Below, one piece after another: positions 18,101 to 25,580 of a stretch of DNA of 64,000 nt (its first letter is position 1; every line of letters begins with the position of its first letter). The stretch is from an uncultured Ectothiorhodospiraceae bacterium (GTDB lineage: Bacteria; Pseudomonadota; Gammaproteobacteria; UBA6429; Thiohalophilaceae), in the NCBI GenBank assembly GCA_947260005.1, contig CAMYOL010000064.1:1-64000 (forward strand). Reading direction: 5' to 3'. The position numbers and the translations under genes are program-made. The notes beneath the pieces were generated by a model. That model worked only from the letters and a program-made list of their open reading frames with translations. It searched no databases and was not told the origin of the DNA.

Positions 18101-18592
18101 ATGCGACAAATAATATTGTGTGCAATTATTTTATTTGCGCAACAGGTCCCGGTTTGCAGTGCTGGTGAATATGAACAGCTTGACGCTGTTATAAAGTTAA
18201 AACAAGCACCAAAAGGCGTGGTGTTTGAAATAGTCGGTGGTGATGCCAGGAGTCTACAATCTGCAATTCAACGCATAAAACGATATAAAAATGTAATTAA
18301 AACCCGTTTCCCCGAGTCTAATTTTGTCGTTATTAGTCATGGTATTGAGCAATTCGCTTTAACTAAAGATAAACAAAACGAGCATACTGAATTACATAAA
18401 CAGGTACAAGGCCTGGTAAAGGATGATCAAATTCCATTACAGGTCTGTGGCAGCTTTGCAGGAATGATGGGCGTAGAGGAAAATGAATTTCTGGCTTATA
18501 TAGAAGTCGTTGATGCAGCCCCAGCTCAGATAGAGCATTATAAGTACATGGGATACAGGCTAATAGAAATGGAGCTCGGTGCGAATAATTAA
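18101..18592 (+). CDS. Periplasmic DsrE/F-like protein
   Basis: The 163-aa product has a signal peptide (~1-21) and a DsrE-like domain. Its features are 'ESNFVVISHGIEQFAL', a helix with 'TELHKQVQGLVKD', then 'IPLQVCGSFAGMMGV' with the conserved Cys, and 'FLAYIEVVDAAPAQIEHYKYMGYRLIEMEL'. Cytoplasmic DsrE relatives carry sulfur on that Cys; periplasmic ones of this type are common in sulfur bacteria but uncharacterised. It probably shares a transcript with the upstream amidase. The Shine-Dalgarno is GAGG. Confidence 0.75.
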   Translation: MRQIILCAIILFAQQVPVCSAGEYEQLDAVIKLKQAPKGVVFEIVGGDARSLQSAIQRIKRYKNVIKTRFPESNFVVISHGIEQFALTKDKQNEHTELHKQVQGLVKDDQIPLQVCGSFAGMMGVEENEFLAYIEVVDAAPAQIEHYKYMGYRLIEMELGANN

Positions 18593-18667
18593 AAGATAAG
18601 AGGCTTAGATCTAATATACTTACTTATTATTGGTTAGTTTTTACAGCATCATAGTTCTCGCCATATC

Positions 18668-19672
18668 ATGCTTATTTTTGCTACTGTATCAGTTATGAGC
18701 AAAAGTAATATCAAATCGAATACATCTGCTGAATACCTTCGTCGTATTAATTTGGCCTTTAAGTTCATTGAAATCCATTTGGATCAAACTATCCTACTAG
18801 AGGACGTTGCCAGGGCAAGTCATTTCTCTAGCTATCATTTTCATCGGCTTTTTCACGCTTTAGTAGGTGAAACTGTTAATGATTATATTTCACGAAAACG
18901 GATGGAAAAGGCTGCCCAGCGATTGCTTGGAAAATCTGAGCTAAGTATAACGGTAGTGTCAGAGATGGGTGGTTTTTCATCGAGTGCGAATTTTGCCAAG
19001 GCATTTAAATTGTATTTCGGTGTGAGCCCAAGTGAACTTAGAAATCCTGGGAAATTAAGTTCAAAAAATAATAAAAATAGCAAGATTGGAAAAATTTTTA
19101 GCAAGTATGGAAAGGTATTTGAGCCACATGATCTCTATTCTCAGTTTGTTACTAATTCAAGGGTATTTGACCCTAACAAACTTGAGGAATGGTTAATGAA
19201 AATTAGAATAGAAGAGATGCAGGAAAAATCGATTGCTTATCTTACCGCACCGAATGGTTATGAGCTGGATTCAATATATGAAACCTGGGACAAGATAATC
19301 AATTGGGCCAAAGGTAAGGGCATAGACGAACAACGGCAACGACGTTTTGCCATCTGTCATGACAACCCCAGTATTACGCCAGAGGACAAGTGTCGATATG
19401 ATGCTTCCATAGAAATTGAATCTGAAGTGAAGGTAGCAGAACCGTACCATAAATCATTCATCCCGTCAGGTACTTATGCCATTGCCTATTATAAAGATGC
19501 AGGAGACAAGATAAATAATTTTATGACCGAGCTGTGTACACACTGGTTCCCTGATAGTGGTTATGAGCCTGATGATTTCCCGCCTGTTTTTCATTACTTG
19601 AATGATGCAAGGGAAGATGGCTATGTGGAAATGGAAGTGTATATTAAGGTTAAGGAATTAGTAGTTAGCTAA
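18668..19672 (+). CDS. AraC-family regulator with GyrI-like effector domain
   Basis: The 334-aa protein has two AraC helix-turn-helices (~30-125; 'DVARASHFSSYHFHRLFHALVGETVNDYI' and 'SEMGGFSSSANFAKAFKLYFGVSPSELR'). A linker and a C-terminal GyrI-like/bacterial transcription activator effector-binding domain (~178-330) follow. This is the Rob/SoxS-like architecture used to sense drugs or small cations. The internal ATG at 18695 may be the true start since neither has a Shine-Dalgarno. It stands alone; the target is unknown. Confidence 0.9.
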   Translation: MLIFATVSVMSKSNIKSNTSAEYLRRINLAFKFIEIHLDQTILLEDVARASHFSSYHFHRLFHALVGETVNDYISRKRMEKAAQRLLGKSELSITVVSEMGGFSSSANFAKAFKLYFGVSPSELRNPGKLSSKNNKNSKIGKIFSKYGKVFEPHDLYSQFVTNSRVFDPNKLEEWLMKIRIEEMQEKSIAYLTAPNGYELDSIYETWDKIINWAKGKGIDEQRQRRFAICHDNPSITPEDKCRYDASIEIESEVKVAEPYHKSFIPSGTYAIAYYKDAGDKINNFMTELCTHWFPDSGYEPDDFPPVFHYLNDAREDGYVEMEVYIKVKELVVS

Positions 19673-19837
19673 AATGCAATAATCCATACATAGGATTATG
19701 AGTAAGGAAGAGTTGAATTAATTTCTCCCGTGGACTTAATCTAAAAAATGCATGATGTTCTGGTCTTTTATCTTTAATCAATGCTTAAGAGTTGTATAAT
19801 ATTGTGCTGAGTATGATTGATTTTTTAATTACATATT

Positions 19838-20455
19838 ATGGTAAAGATCGGGCTAATTAGTGATCCTCATGCTACGCCTGCCCCCCTGGCTGAGGCGCTC
19901 GCATTATTTCGTGAGAAGAACGTTGATATGATATGGTGTACCGGTGATATAGCCGGTTATGGCGTGGGGTTGGATGAAACCGTATCCTTATTAAAAGAAT
20001 ATGATTGTCATACTATTAGTGGAAACCATGAATTATGGTATCTTGACAAGGATTCAGATAATGTAAATCCTGATTCATTTGATTATATCAAACGTCTTCC
20101 TCTGGTTATCGAAGAACGCATTGCAGACAATCAACTCTACATGGTGCATGCGAGCCCACCACGATCTGTAACAGAAGGTATACATTTGCTGGATCCACAG
20201 GGAGAGATCATCACACATGAAAAACTAAAATGGCAGGAGCGGTTAAAAAAGTTTGAAGCAGATGTACTTATTGTCGGTCATACACATCAAGTGTTTGCAG
20301 TACAGTTTGAAAAAACTCTGGTTATTAATCCTGGTAGTACTCGATTTAATCATTGTTGTGCAGTTATTACTTTGCCCAAACGAGAAGTTGAATGGTTTAA
20401 CCTGTCTGGGGAAGAGATTCGATATTCCTGGAACTGGGGATCAGAGGTAATATGA
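19838..20455 (+). CDS. YfcE-type metallophosphoesterase
   Basis: The 205-aa calcineurin-like phosphoesterase has all metal-binding motifs: 'SDPHA' (D-x-H), 'GDIAGYG', 'GNHE' and 'GHTH', ending in 'VINPGST'. This pattern is typical of small MJ0936/YfcE phosphodiesterases acting on artificial or cyclic phosphodiesters; the physiological substrate is unknown. It is cytoplasmic and monocistronic. No Shine-Dalgarno is obvious. Confidence 0.88.
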   Translation: MVKIGLISDPHATPAPLAEALALFREKNVDMIWCTGDIAGYGVGLDETVSLLKEYDCHTISGNHELWYLDKDSDNVNPDSFDYIKRLPLVIEERIADNQLYMVHASPPRSVTEGIHLLDPQGEIITHEKLKWQERLKKFEADVLIVGHTHQVFAVQFEKTLVINPGSTRFNHCCAVITLPKREVEWFNLSGEEIRYSWNWGSEVI

Positions 20456-20485
20456 GTTATCACCGTAATCTGATTTCAGGGTATA

Positions 20486-20593
20486 TTACAGGACTGGCTT
20501 ATTGCAACCTTTTAGCTTACAAAGAAGAACTAAAACAATTGTAACAGCGAGGCTAAAAGCCAGTCCCATCCATGTTAAAGCATCAAAATACAT
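20486..20593 (-). CDS. 35-aa single-pass membrane protein
   Basis: On the minus strand an ATG at 20593 has GAGG 8 bases upstream and opens a 35-codon frame ending TAA at 20486. The product is MYFDALTWMGLAFS followed by a strongly hydrophobic helix (~8-25) and a basic, Cys-containing tail (CKLKGCNKPVL). The coding strand carries an inverted repeat within the gene (arms 20491-20516 and 20552-20566), so the mRNA can fold into a long hairpin. It is convergent with the phosphoesterase gene and divergent from tatD. The family is not recognised. The alternative reading is a structured RNA. Confidence 0.6.
   Translation of the reverse strand: MYFDALTWMGLAFSLAVTIVLVLLCKLKGCNKPVL
20491..20566. repeat. 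Inverted repeat spanning the 35-aa gene
   Basis: GCTAAAAGCCAGTCC (20552-20566) is complementary to GGACTGGCTT (20491-20500) plus TTTTAGC (20510-20516). The left arm has an intervening bulge of about 10 bases. The result is a ~15-bp stem with a loop of ~35 bases, usable on either strand. Confidence 0.6.
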
Positions 20594-20771
20594 GCTATTT
20601 ACCTCAAAAGTGTAGAATCTGGAATATTAGCGAATCCTTAATATACATCAATGATCGAGTTGATTTTTTGTGATCCAGGTATCGGTTTTATCACCCGAGG
20701 ATTTTAAAAGAAATGAGAGTAAAAGTGGCTCGTGATTATCGAAAATACTCAAATAATAGTGAATATTTAAG

Positions 20772-21584
20772 ATGAATTTAATCGATATTGGGGTCAATCT
20801 GACCGGGAAATCATTTAATAAAGATAGGGATGACGTTGTAGATGCTGCAATTTCCTCTGGTGTGAGTAAAATTATGATTACCGGAACGACCGAGTCGAAT
20901 AGCGAACAAGCGATAGTACTTTCTAGTAAGCGTCCAAAGGAATTATTTGCAACGGTGGGCGTACATCCACATCATGCCAGCGAGATAAATAAAAGTACCT
21001 ATGGGAAACTTGTTGATTTAGCCGGACACGAGCAAGTAGTGGCCATCGGGGAATGTGGCCTGGATTTTAATCGTAACTTTTCACCACCAGAACAACAGCT
21101 AGATGCTTATGAAATGCAGCTTGAACTTGCAGCAGAATGTCAATTACCGGTATTTTTACATCAGCGTGATGCTCATGATAAGTTCGTAAAAATTTTATCA
21201 AAATATAGAGATAGTTTGTCTGGAGGAGTGGTGCATTGTTTTACTGGATCGCGTGGTGAATTACGCGCATATCTGGATCTGGAAATGCATATTGGAATTA
21301 CCGGCTGGATTTGTGACGAGCGAAGAGGGAAAGATCTTCAGGAAATCGTAACAGAGATTCCAATGGATCGTTTACTGATTGAAACAGACGCTCCATACTT
21401 ATTACCACGTAACATAAAGCCAAAACCTAAATCAAACCGTAATGAGCCTAAATACTTACCCCATGTATGTGAGACGGTTGCTCTTTGCATGGGTAAAACA
21501 GTAGACGAAGTCGCATCTGCAACTACGGAGACTGCAAACCGGTTGTTTAACCTGGAATATGATAAAAACAACCTAACGGAGTAG
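20772..21584 (+). CDS. tatD: TatD-family 3'-5' exonuclease
   Basis: The 270-aa TIM-barrel metallohydrolase is collinear with E. coli TatD: 'IDIGVNLT', 'VGVHPHHAS', 'AIGECGLDFNRNFSP', 'FLHQRDAHDKF', 'GVVHCFTG' and 'LIETDAPYLLPR'. These supply the His, Glu and Asp metal ligands. TatD degrades single-stranded DNA and RNA from the 3' end, for example during oxidative damage repair. It is unlinked to tatABC here. The Shine-Dalgarno is weak. Confidence 0.94.
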   Translation: MNLIDIGVNLTGKSFNKDRDDVVDAAISSGVSKIMITGTTESNSEQAIVLSSKRPKELFATVGVHPHHASEINKSTYGKLVDLAGHEQVVAIGECGLDFNRNFSPPEQQLDAYEMQLELAAECQLPVFLHQRDAHDKFVKILSKYRDSLSGGVVHCFTGSRGELRAYLDLEMHIGITGWICDERRGKDLQEIVTEIPMDRLLIETDAPYLLPRNIKPKPKSNRNEPKYLPHVCETVALCMGKTVDEVASATTETANRLFNLEYDKNNLTE

Positions 21585-21633
21585 AGTCACTTAAATACCA
21601 TATGAAGTAGAAGTATTAGTAGCAGGCCATACT

Positions 21634-22065
21634 ATGGAGAAATATTCGTATAACGCAATGTTCAGGTTACTCCATACCACGATAATACTTTGTGGTTTAA
21701 ATTTGTTATCGGGTTGCCAGTTTATGTATGCTGTTGGTCTATCAGTAACATGTGCTGGGCGTCCTGCATTAGTCATGGAGCCTGAAAAATGGCCTGATGC
21801 CAGGGTCGGAGAGTTATATAAAGTCTTGCTTACGGTTAAAAATAGTGAAACACCGGTTGCCCATGTCTCGGTGAAGGAAGAATTTTTACCATCAGGATTA
21901 CGATTAATTCACAAGGAAGGTGAGGATACATTTATCATTGCCGGTGTGCCGGAACAAATGGGTGAATTCACCTTTAAGCTGTTAATGTCCAGTTATGGTA
22001 CTCAATGTGCTGGTCAGACTGGAGAACAAACAGTTCACTTAATTGTTAATATGGATTCGGACTGA
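21634..22065 (+). CDS. Lipoprotein with a putative Ig-like (He_PIG) domain
   Basis: The 143-aa product has a lipoprotein signal with lipobox LSGC (Cys28). Residues ~50-140 resemble an Ig/cadherin-like module: 'LPSGLRLIHKEGEDTFIIAGVPEQMGEFTF' has the 'LP-GL...I-G-P...G-YTF' pattern of putative Ig domains. It is probably an outer-membrane surface or periplasmic binding protein. No Shine-Dalgarno is clear, and there is no operon partner. Confidence 0.65.
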   Translation: MEKYSYNAMFRLLHTTIILCGLNLLSGCQFMYAVGLSVTCAGRPALVMEPEKWPDARVGELYKVLLTVKNSETPVAHVSVKEEFLPSGLRLIHKEGEDTFIIAGVPEQMGEFTFKLLMSSYGTQCAGQTGEQTVHLIVNMDSD

Positions 22066-22198
22066 GTTATACATTTTAAATGTAATTCTGGTGCAATTTC
22101 TAATTAATGTGAATATAGAATCAATGGGGGTGATTTTTTTTACGTTTTAAATGATACTATTATATAACATTTGGGGTGTAGGATTTGGAGACATTAAA

Positions 22199-22618
22199 AT
22201 GAGGTTTCTTCTGTTTAATTGGAATATCATCTTTGTAATTTTGAGTTTGGGATTTTTAATTTGCACACCGCTTCGGGCAAGTGATGTTGAAAAAGTCCTC
22301 TACTTGATTATTGAAAATAATGAAATTGTTGCTTCAAATACGTTGAGTGGTCGTTTTGAACGACTTAAATTAGGGGCAAAAGAAAAAATTGTAGAACATA
22401 AGGTTGCTGATGCTGTCGCCGTGGTAGAGACCTCCCAGCGATATTCGGCCTATGGGGTGTTATCCGGTGGTTGGAAAAGTATCAAACTGCGAGCACAGGA
22501 AAATACTGTGTCGATACAGGTCGAGGATTTTTCGGCAAACGTTGTGACTAGTGACCGAATCCTGAATTTTAACGGGCGCAATGGCGTATGGAAGGAAACG
22601 CGCCGTTCGATACAATAA
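22199..22618 (+). CDS. Exported hypothetical protein
   Basis: The start at ATG 22199 has TTGGAG 8 bases upstream and places a signal peptide (MRFLLFNWNIIFVILSLGF...LRA) at the N-terminus; an in-frame ATG at 22151 is less likely. The mature ~110 residues are beta-rich with two similar segments ('LSGRFERLKLGAKE' and 'LSGGWKSIKLRAQE', about 45 residues apart), so it may be an internal duplication. No family is recognised. Confidence 0.65.
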   Translation: MRFLLFNWNIIFVILSLGFLICTPLRASDVEKVLYLIIENNEIVASNTLSGRFERLKLGAKEKIVEHKVADAVAVVETSQRYSAYGVLSGGWKSIKLRAQENTVSIQVEDFSANVVTSDRILNFNGRNGVWKETRRSIQ

Positions 22619-22691
22619 CAATATGTAAATTAGCTTTACGTCCTTTGTATGCAAGGTTTTGCAGTCTCTAATATTCTGTAAGACTACCTGT

Positions 22692-22796
22692 TGTAACATA
22701 TGCCATGAATCTAGACTGATTGCTGGTAACGGTATTCAATCTAATACTTCTGCAGAAATAATAGAGCGAACCATGAATCCAGAAGATGATCAGTAA
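22692..22796 (+). pseudogene. Possible c-type cytochrome scrap (CNICH heme motif)
   Basis: A frame ending with TAA at 22794-22796 contains a CNICH heme-attachment motif at 22692-22706, followed by ~29 residues. There is no start, signal peptide or complete cytochrome fold, and an in-frame stop lies near 22624. It may be the remains of a lost cytochrome or a chance motif. Confidence 0.25.
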
Positions 22797-22851
22797 ACCT
22801 GGTAAGGCATTAGCCGTTTAGTTAAGTCTAAACTGAAGATTTTGAATATAC

Positions 22852-23424
22852 TTATTTACAGCCATTTACCACGATATTCCAGGATCCTTGATCGAATGGA
22901 TCAAACGGGTCGGGCTCTTTTACTCTTGCGCAGATTATTTTTCCTGAAGGATATCTAAATACGATATAAATTTCCCCAGTGGAATGTTCATTGTAAGATT
23001 CTATTGTTGTTTGAGTAACGGTTTTATTCGTATCAAACAGGTCATCCCGATAATTTGGGATTGAAGACCTTGATTCGATAAGACTTTCCAGATAACCAGG
23101 TGTTTGTATTATTTCGCGTACCATTTCGATCCCTTTGAGCCACATATCATCACCAGGTTTAAGTTTTGATGTTATTACTTTCCGAGTATCTATTTGAGTG
23201 CTGGAAGTTGAAGGATTGACTGGTTTAACTGACGTAGATAGATTAGTAATGTTTTTTAATGCCTGCAACTTAACTATAAAACGGGATCCTGGCGAATTCA
23301 GGTCCGGTGAAATTTTATTAAAGTAGGCAATAAAACTAATGAATATAATGTGGATGGCAAAAGAGAATACTAGAAACACTTTAATGTGATGGTATTTGTA
23401 AGTTGAATATACAGATTTATTCAT
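22852..23424 (-). CDS. TonB-like single-pass inner-membrane protein
   Basis: The start at 23424 gives a 190-aa protein whose N-terminus (MNKSVYSTYKYHHIK) leads into one transmembrane helix containing Ser-x3-His ('FSFAIHIIF'). This is the motif TonB uses to contact ExbB/ExbD. The rest is periplasmic, with a Ser/Thr/Pro-rich stretch and a C-terminal beta-rich part ('GEIYIVFRYPSGKIICARVKEP') comparable to a TonB C-terminal domain. No exbBD or receptor gene lies nearby. The Shine-Dalgarno is weak. Confidence 0.6.
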   Translation of the reverse strand: MNKSVYSTYKYHHIKVFLVFSFAIHIIFISFIAYFNKISPDLNSPGSRFIVKLQALKNITNLSTSVKPVNPSTSSTQIDTRKVITSKLKPGDDMWLKGIEMVREIIQTPGYLESLIESRSSIPNYRDDLFDTNKTVTQTTIESYNEHSTGEIYIVFRYPSGKIICARVKEPDPFDPFDQGSWNIVVNGCK

Positions 23425-23703
23425 GGTATCTATAACGACATAAAACTCATTAAAAAGTTCGATTCCATGTTGGTGGCGATTGGGTGATATCAATTTTGTG
23501 ATATTAATAATATTACCTAATATTATGACTCGGGATTTTAATAAGTTTGAATATCCGAAAACAGAAATGATAATCATTTATCTGGAACCTTATTTACTAA
23601 AAAGATACTCTGGTCGAGACTGCACAATTCTTGGTAGTCGAAACAAAAAGCCAATGACCAAAAGCCATCGAAAATATTCTATTGGTTAGGTGATTAGCAA
23701 TGA

Positions 23704-23852
23704 GAAGTTTATCAATTAGATTTAATCTGGAACGATAAACACTTTTCAATCGGTGTCAGTGTTGGTGTGGTGAAAAAAAAGCCGATACTCTGGATTCAAA
23801 AGACTTGCTACGTGGATAAGATTAATCCTGCACACTGGAATCAGAAAAATAA
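23704..23852 (+). pseudogene. Remnant of a GGDEF diguanylate cyclase domain
   Basis: One frame from 23704 reads 'LIWNDKHFSIGVSVGVVKKK', the conserved 'W-G-K-F-S-I-G-V-S-I-G' strand pair near the C-terminus of GGDEF domains. After a run of eight A's (23773-23780) the next frame from 23784 continues 'DTLDSKDLLRG-stop-D-stop-SC', matching the following 'LL--ADSACY' helix with two stops. A frameshift and stops show decay. No intact upstream part is found. Confidence 0.6.
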
Positions 23853-23895
23853 TTGAATCAAGAGACAAAATTACTAAAAAACGATATGTTTACTT

Positions 23896-24789
23896 TCATC
23901 CAAATGAATCTGAAGTAATACTGTCATACCAACCAGTCGCATAGCGTGCTTCCAATGCACGATAGGTTTCATCGGCATCTTTGGGGCTAACACCGCCTGA
24001 GCCTTTCACCTTATAAATTCCTTTATCTTTGTCAAAACGATATACCGCGGCTACAGAGATTCCATAGTCAGGAGAAACCAGGCTGTAACAGGTATTTACG
24101 TAAGAGGGGGCAGGCATCTTTATGCTGTGAACGCTGGCGACAATGGCAGCCGCACAAACTTTACCCTGGCTATTTGCAGCAAAGCCGGACTTCGGCATTT
24201 TACCGGCTATTGATGCATCTCCTATAATGTGAATTGCTGGATGAATGGTTGATTCAAAGCTGCGTTGATTGACCGGGCACCAGCCATCATTATTTGTTAA
24301 TCCTGCAGTGTGAACGATGCTGCCAGCCTTTTGCGGTGGGATAAAATTAATGACCGCTGCTTTATGTTTGTCACCTGTCTCGGTAAGCAGTATTCGAATT
24401 TTAACATCGACGCTTTCAATTTTACCCCCAGCATTACCGGACACCCATTCAATCATTCCAGGATATAGCTTCTCCCAACCTTGCATAAACAACGGCTGCT
24501 TGGAGAATTTTCTTTTTGCATCCAGGCTATAGCCTTTGGCATGTCGCCCCATCACCGTTGAAGGCCTTTTACCATCACGAAACTCGGTGAGTGACTGGGC
24601 AATGAAGCTTTCTGATTTTCCCTTGATACTGGGGATGGCGCCTGGACTATTACCATCAGTCCCATGACAGGCGGCACAGGAGTTACTCAACATAGCGCCT
24701 TCAGTCAATTCAACTGTATATGCAGTCGGGCTGCTCAGAAATAACATAAACAAGAGGAAATAGGGATAAAATAATGTACGTATCCTCAT
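23896..24789 (-). CDS. FccA-FccB chimera: cytochrome c domain fused to C-terminal half of flavocytochrome c sulfide dehydrogenase
   Basis: The start at ATG 24789 has GGAGG 5 bases upstream; a GTG at 24795 overlaps that site. The 297-aa product has a signal peptide, then an FccA-like cytochrome c domain with CAACH (38-42) and the Met ligand in 'TVMGR' (Met80). At about residues 88-89 it switches to FccB: 'KFSKQPLFMQGWEKLYP', 'FIPPQKAG', 'AGLTNNDGWCPV' (Cys171), 'IGDASIAGKMPKSGFAANSQG', ending 'ATGWYDSITSDSFG'. FccB's N-terminal FAD-binding Rossmann part, the flavin-attachment Cys and one redox Cys are absent, as is the end of FccA. The frame is open. It is best explained by an in-frame deletion joining adjacent fccA and fccB, and the product should not oxidise sulfide. 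Confidence 0.85.
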   Translation of the reverse strand: MRIRTLFYPYFLLFMLFLSSPTAYTVELTEGAMLSNSCAACHGTDGNSPGAIPSIKGKSESFIAQSLTEFRDGKRPSTVMGRHAKGYSLDAKRKFSKQPLFMQGWEKLYPGMIEWVSGNAGGKIESVDVKIRILLTETGDKHKAAVINFIPPQKAGSIVHTAGLTNNDGWCPVNQRSFESTIHPAIHIIGDASIAGKMPKSGFAANSQGKVCAAAIVASVHSIKMPAPSYVNTCYSLVSPDYGISVAAVYRFDKDKGIYKVKGSGGVSPKDADETYRALEARYATGWYDSITSDSFG

Positions 24790-25110
24790 ACTCACCTCCA
24801 GAAAGGCATCATAATGAACAGTAACAAGTAATACAGTGTAAATTCATAAATACTATTAATATTTATAGTAAAAGTTTAAATTAATTCCCCTGTGTCAAAT
24901 CAATAAAATCGCAATTAGTAGGCGATTTGATTGTATAAGGACAATCTGATTAAGGATGTTTTGATAATAATGATGATCACTATGTTTTTTTTGTGGTACA
25001 CGCGTGGTAGCCTGTGCCCAACATAAAAAGTTTAAAGAAAACCTATAACGAGCCGATTTAAAAATACACCTATAATATTATTAGGCTCATTACTGAAGGA
25101 AGTAAAAGAC
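24790..25110. other. Gene-free stretch with one small hairpin
   Basis: About 320 AT-rich bases between the divergent fcc chimera and the 93-aa exported protein. AAATCGC (24906-24912) and GCGATTT (24922-24928) form a perfect 7-bp stem with a 9-base loop. Both genes' promoters should lie here, but none is clear. Confidence 0.4.
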
Positions 25111-25392
25111 ATGCCAAACCGTTATTTCAAATCTTATATTTTATCCAGTCTGCTGCTTGGTTTAAGCCTGCTCACTCCAGCCGTCACGATGGCGCAGGAT
25201 ACGGACTCATTTAATATTGCCGAATTCCATCAAATTCTGGAATCCATAAATAAAGCAGACATACCTGACAACGTTAAGGATAGATTGTTTCAGGATTTGA
25301 AAAACAGCATGATAGAGAACGTGCGTATGGCTAACATACCAGAAGACGTTAAGCGCACTCTGATCAAGGATCTACAAAGCGCATCAAGATAG
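25111..25392 (+). CDS. Small exported helical protein, unknown
   Basis: The 93-aa product has a signal peptide (~1-28, ending TMAQ) and a mature part of about 65 residues. The latter is a helical repeat: 'INKADIPDNVKDRLFQDLKN' and 'VRMANIPEDVKRTLIKDLQS' are two copies of an 'A-IP-VK--L--DL' unit 33 residues apart. AAGGA precedes the ATG. The family is not recognised. Confidence 0.7.
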   Translation: MPNRYFKSYILSSLLLGLSLLTPAVTMAQDTDSFNIAEFHQILESINKADIPDNVKDRLFQDLKNSMIENVRMANIPEDVKRTLIKDLQSASR

Positions 25393-25580
25393 TATTAAAT
25401 TGAACACTTATATTCCTGAATTAAATTACTGGATTACAATATTAATATTGCTGTCAATTTTATTTTTTCATGTTGCGTAATCTAATGTCTTGTCTATAGT
25501 ACATATAGGTTCCAGAATCATTAGTTTTGGAAGAATGAAGATTAATCTTATTAACAACCTGCCTTGATGGGATCAAGTTT

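Noticed and set aside
25535-25567. Ten-codon frame before the PAS-GGDEF gene as a leader peptide
   Set aside because: It has GGAAG just upstream, but it is very short and ends 13 bases before the assumed start with no supporting structure.
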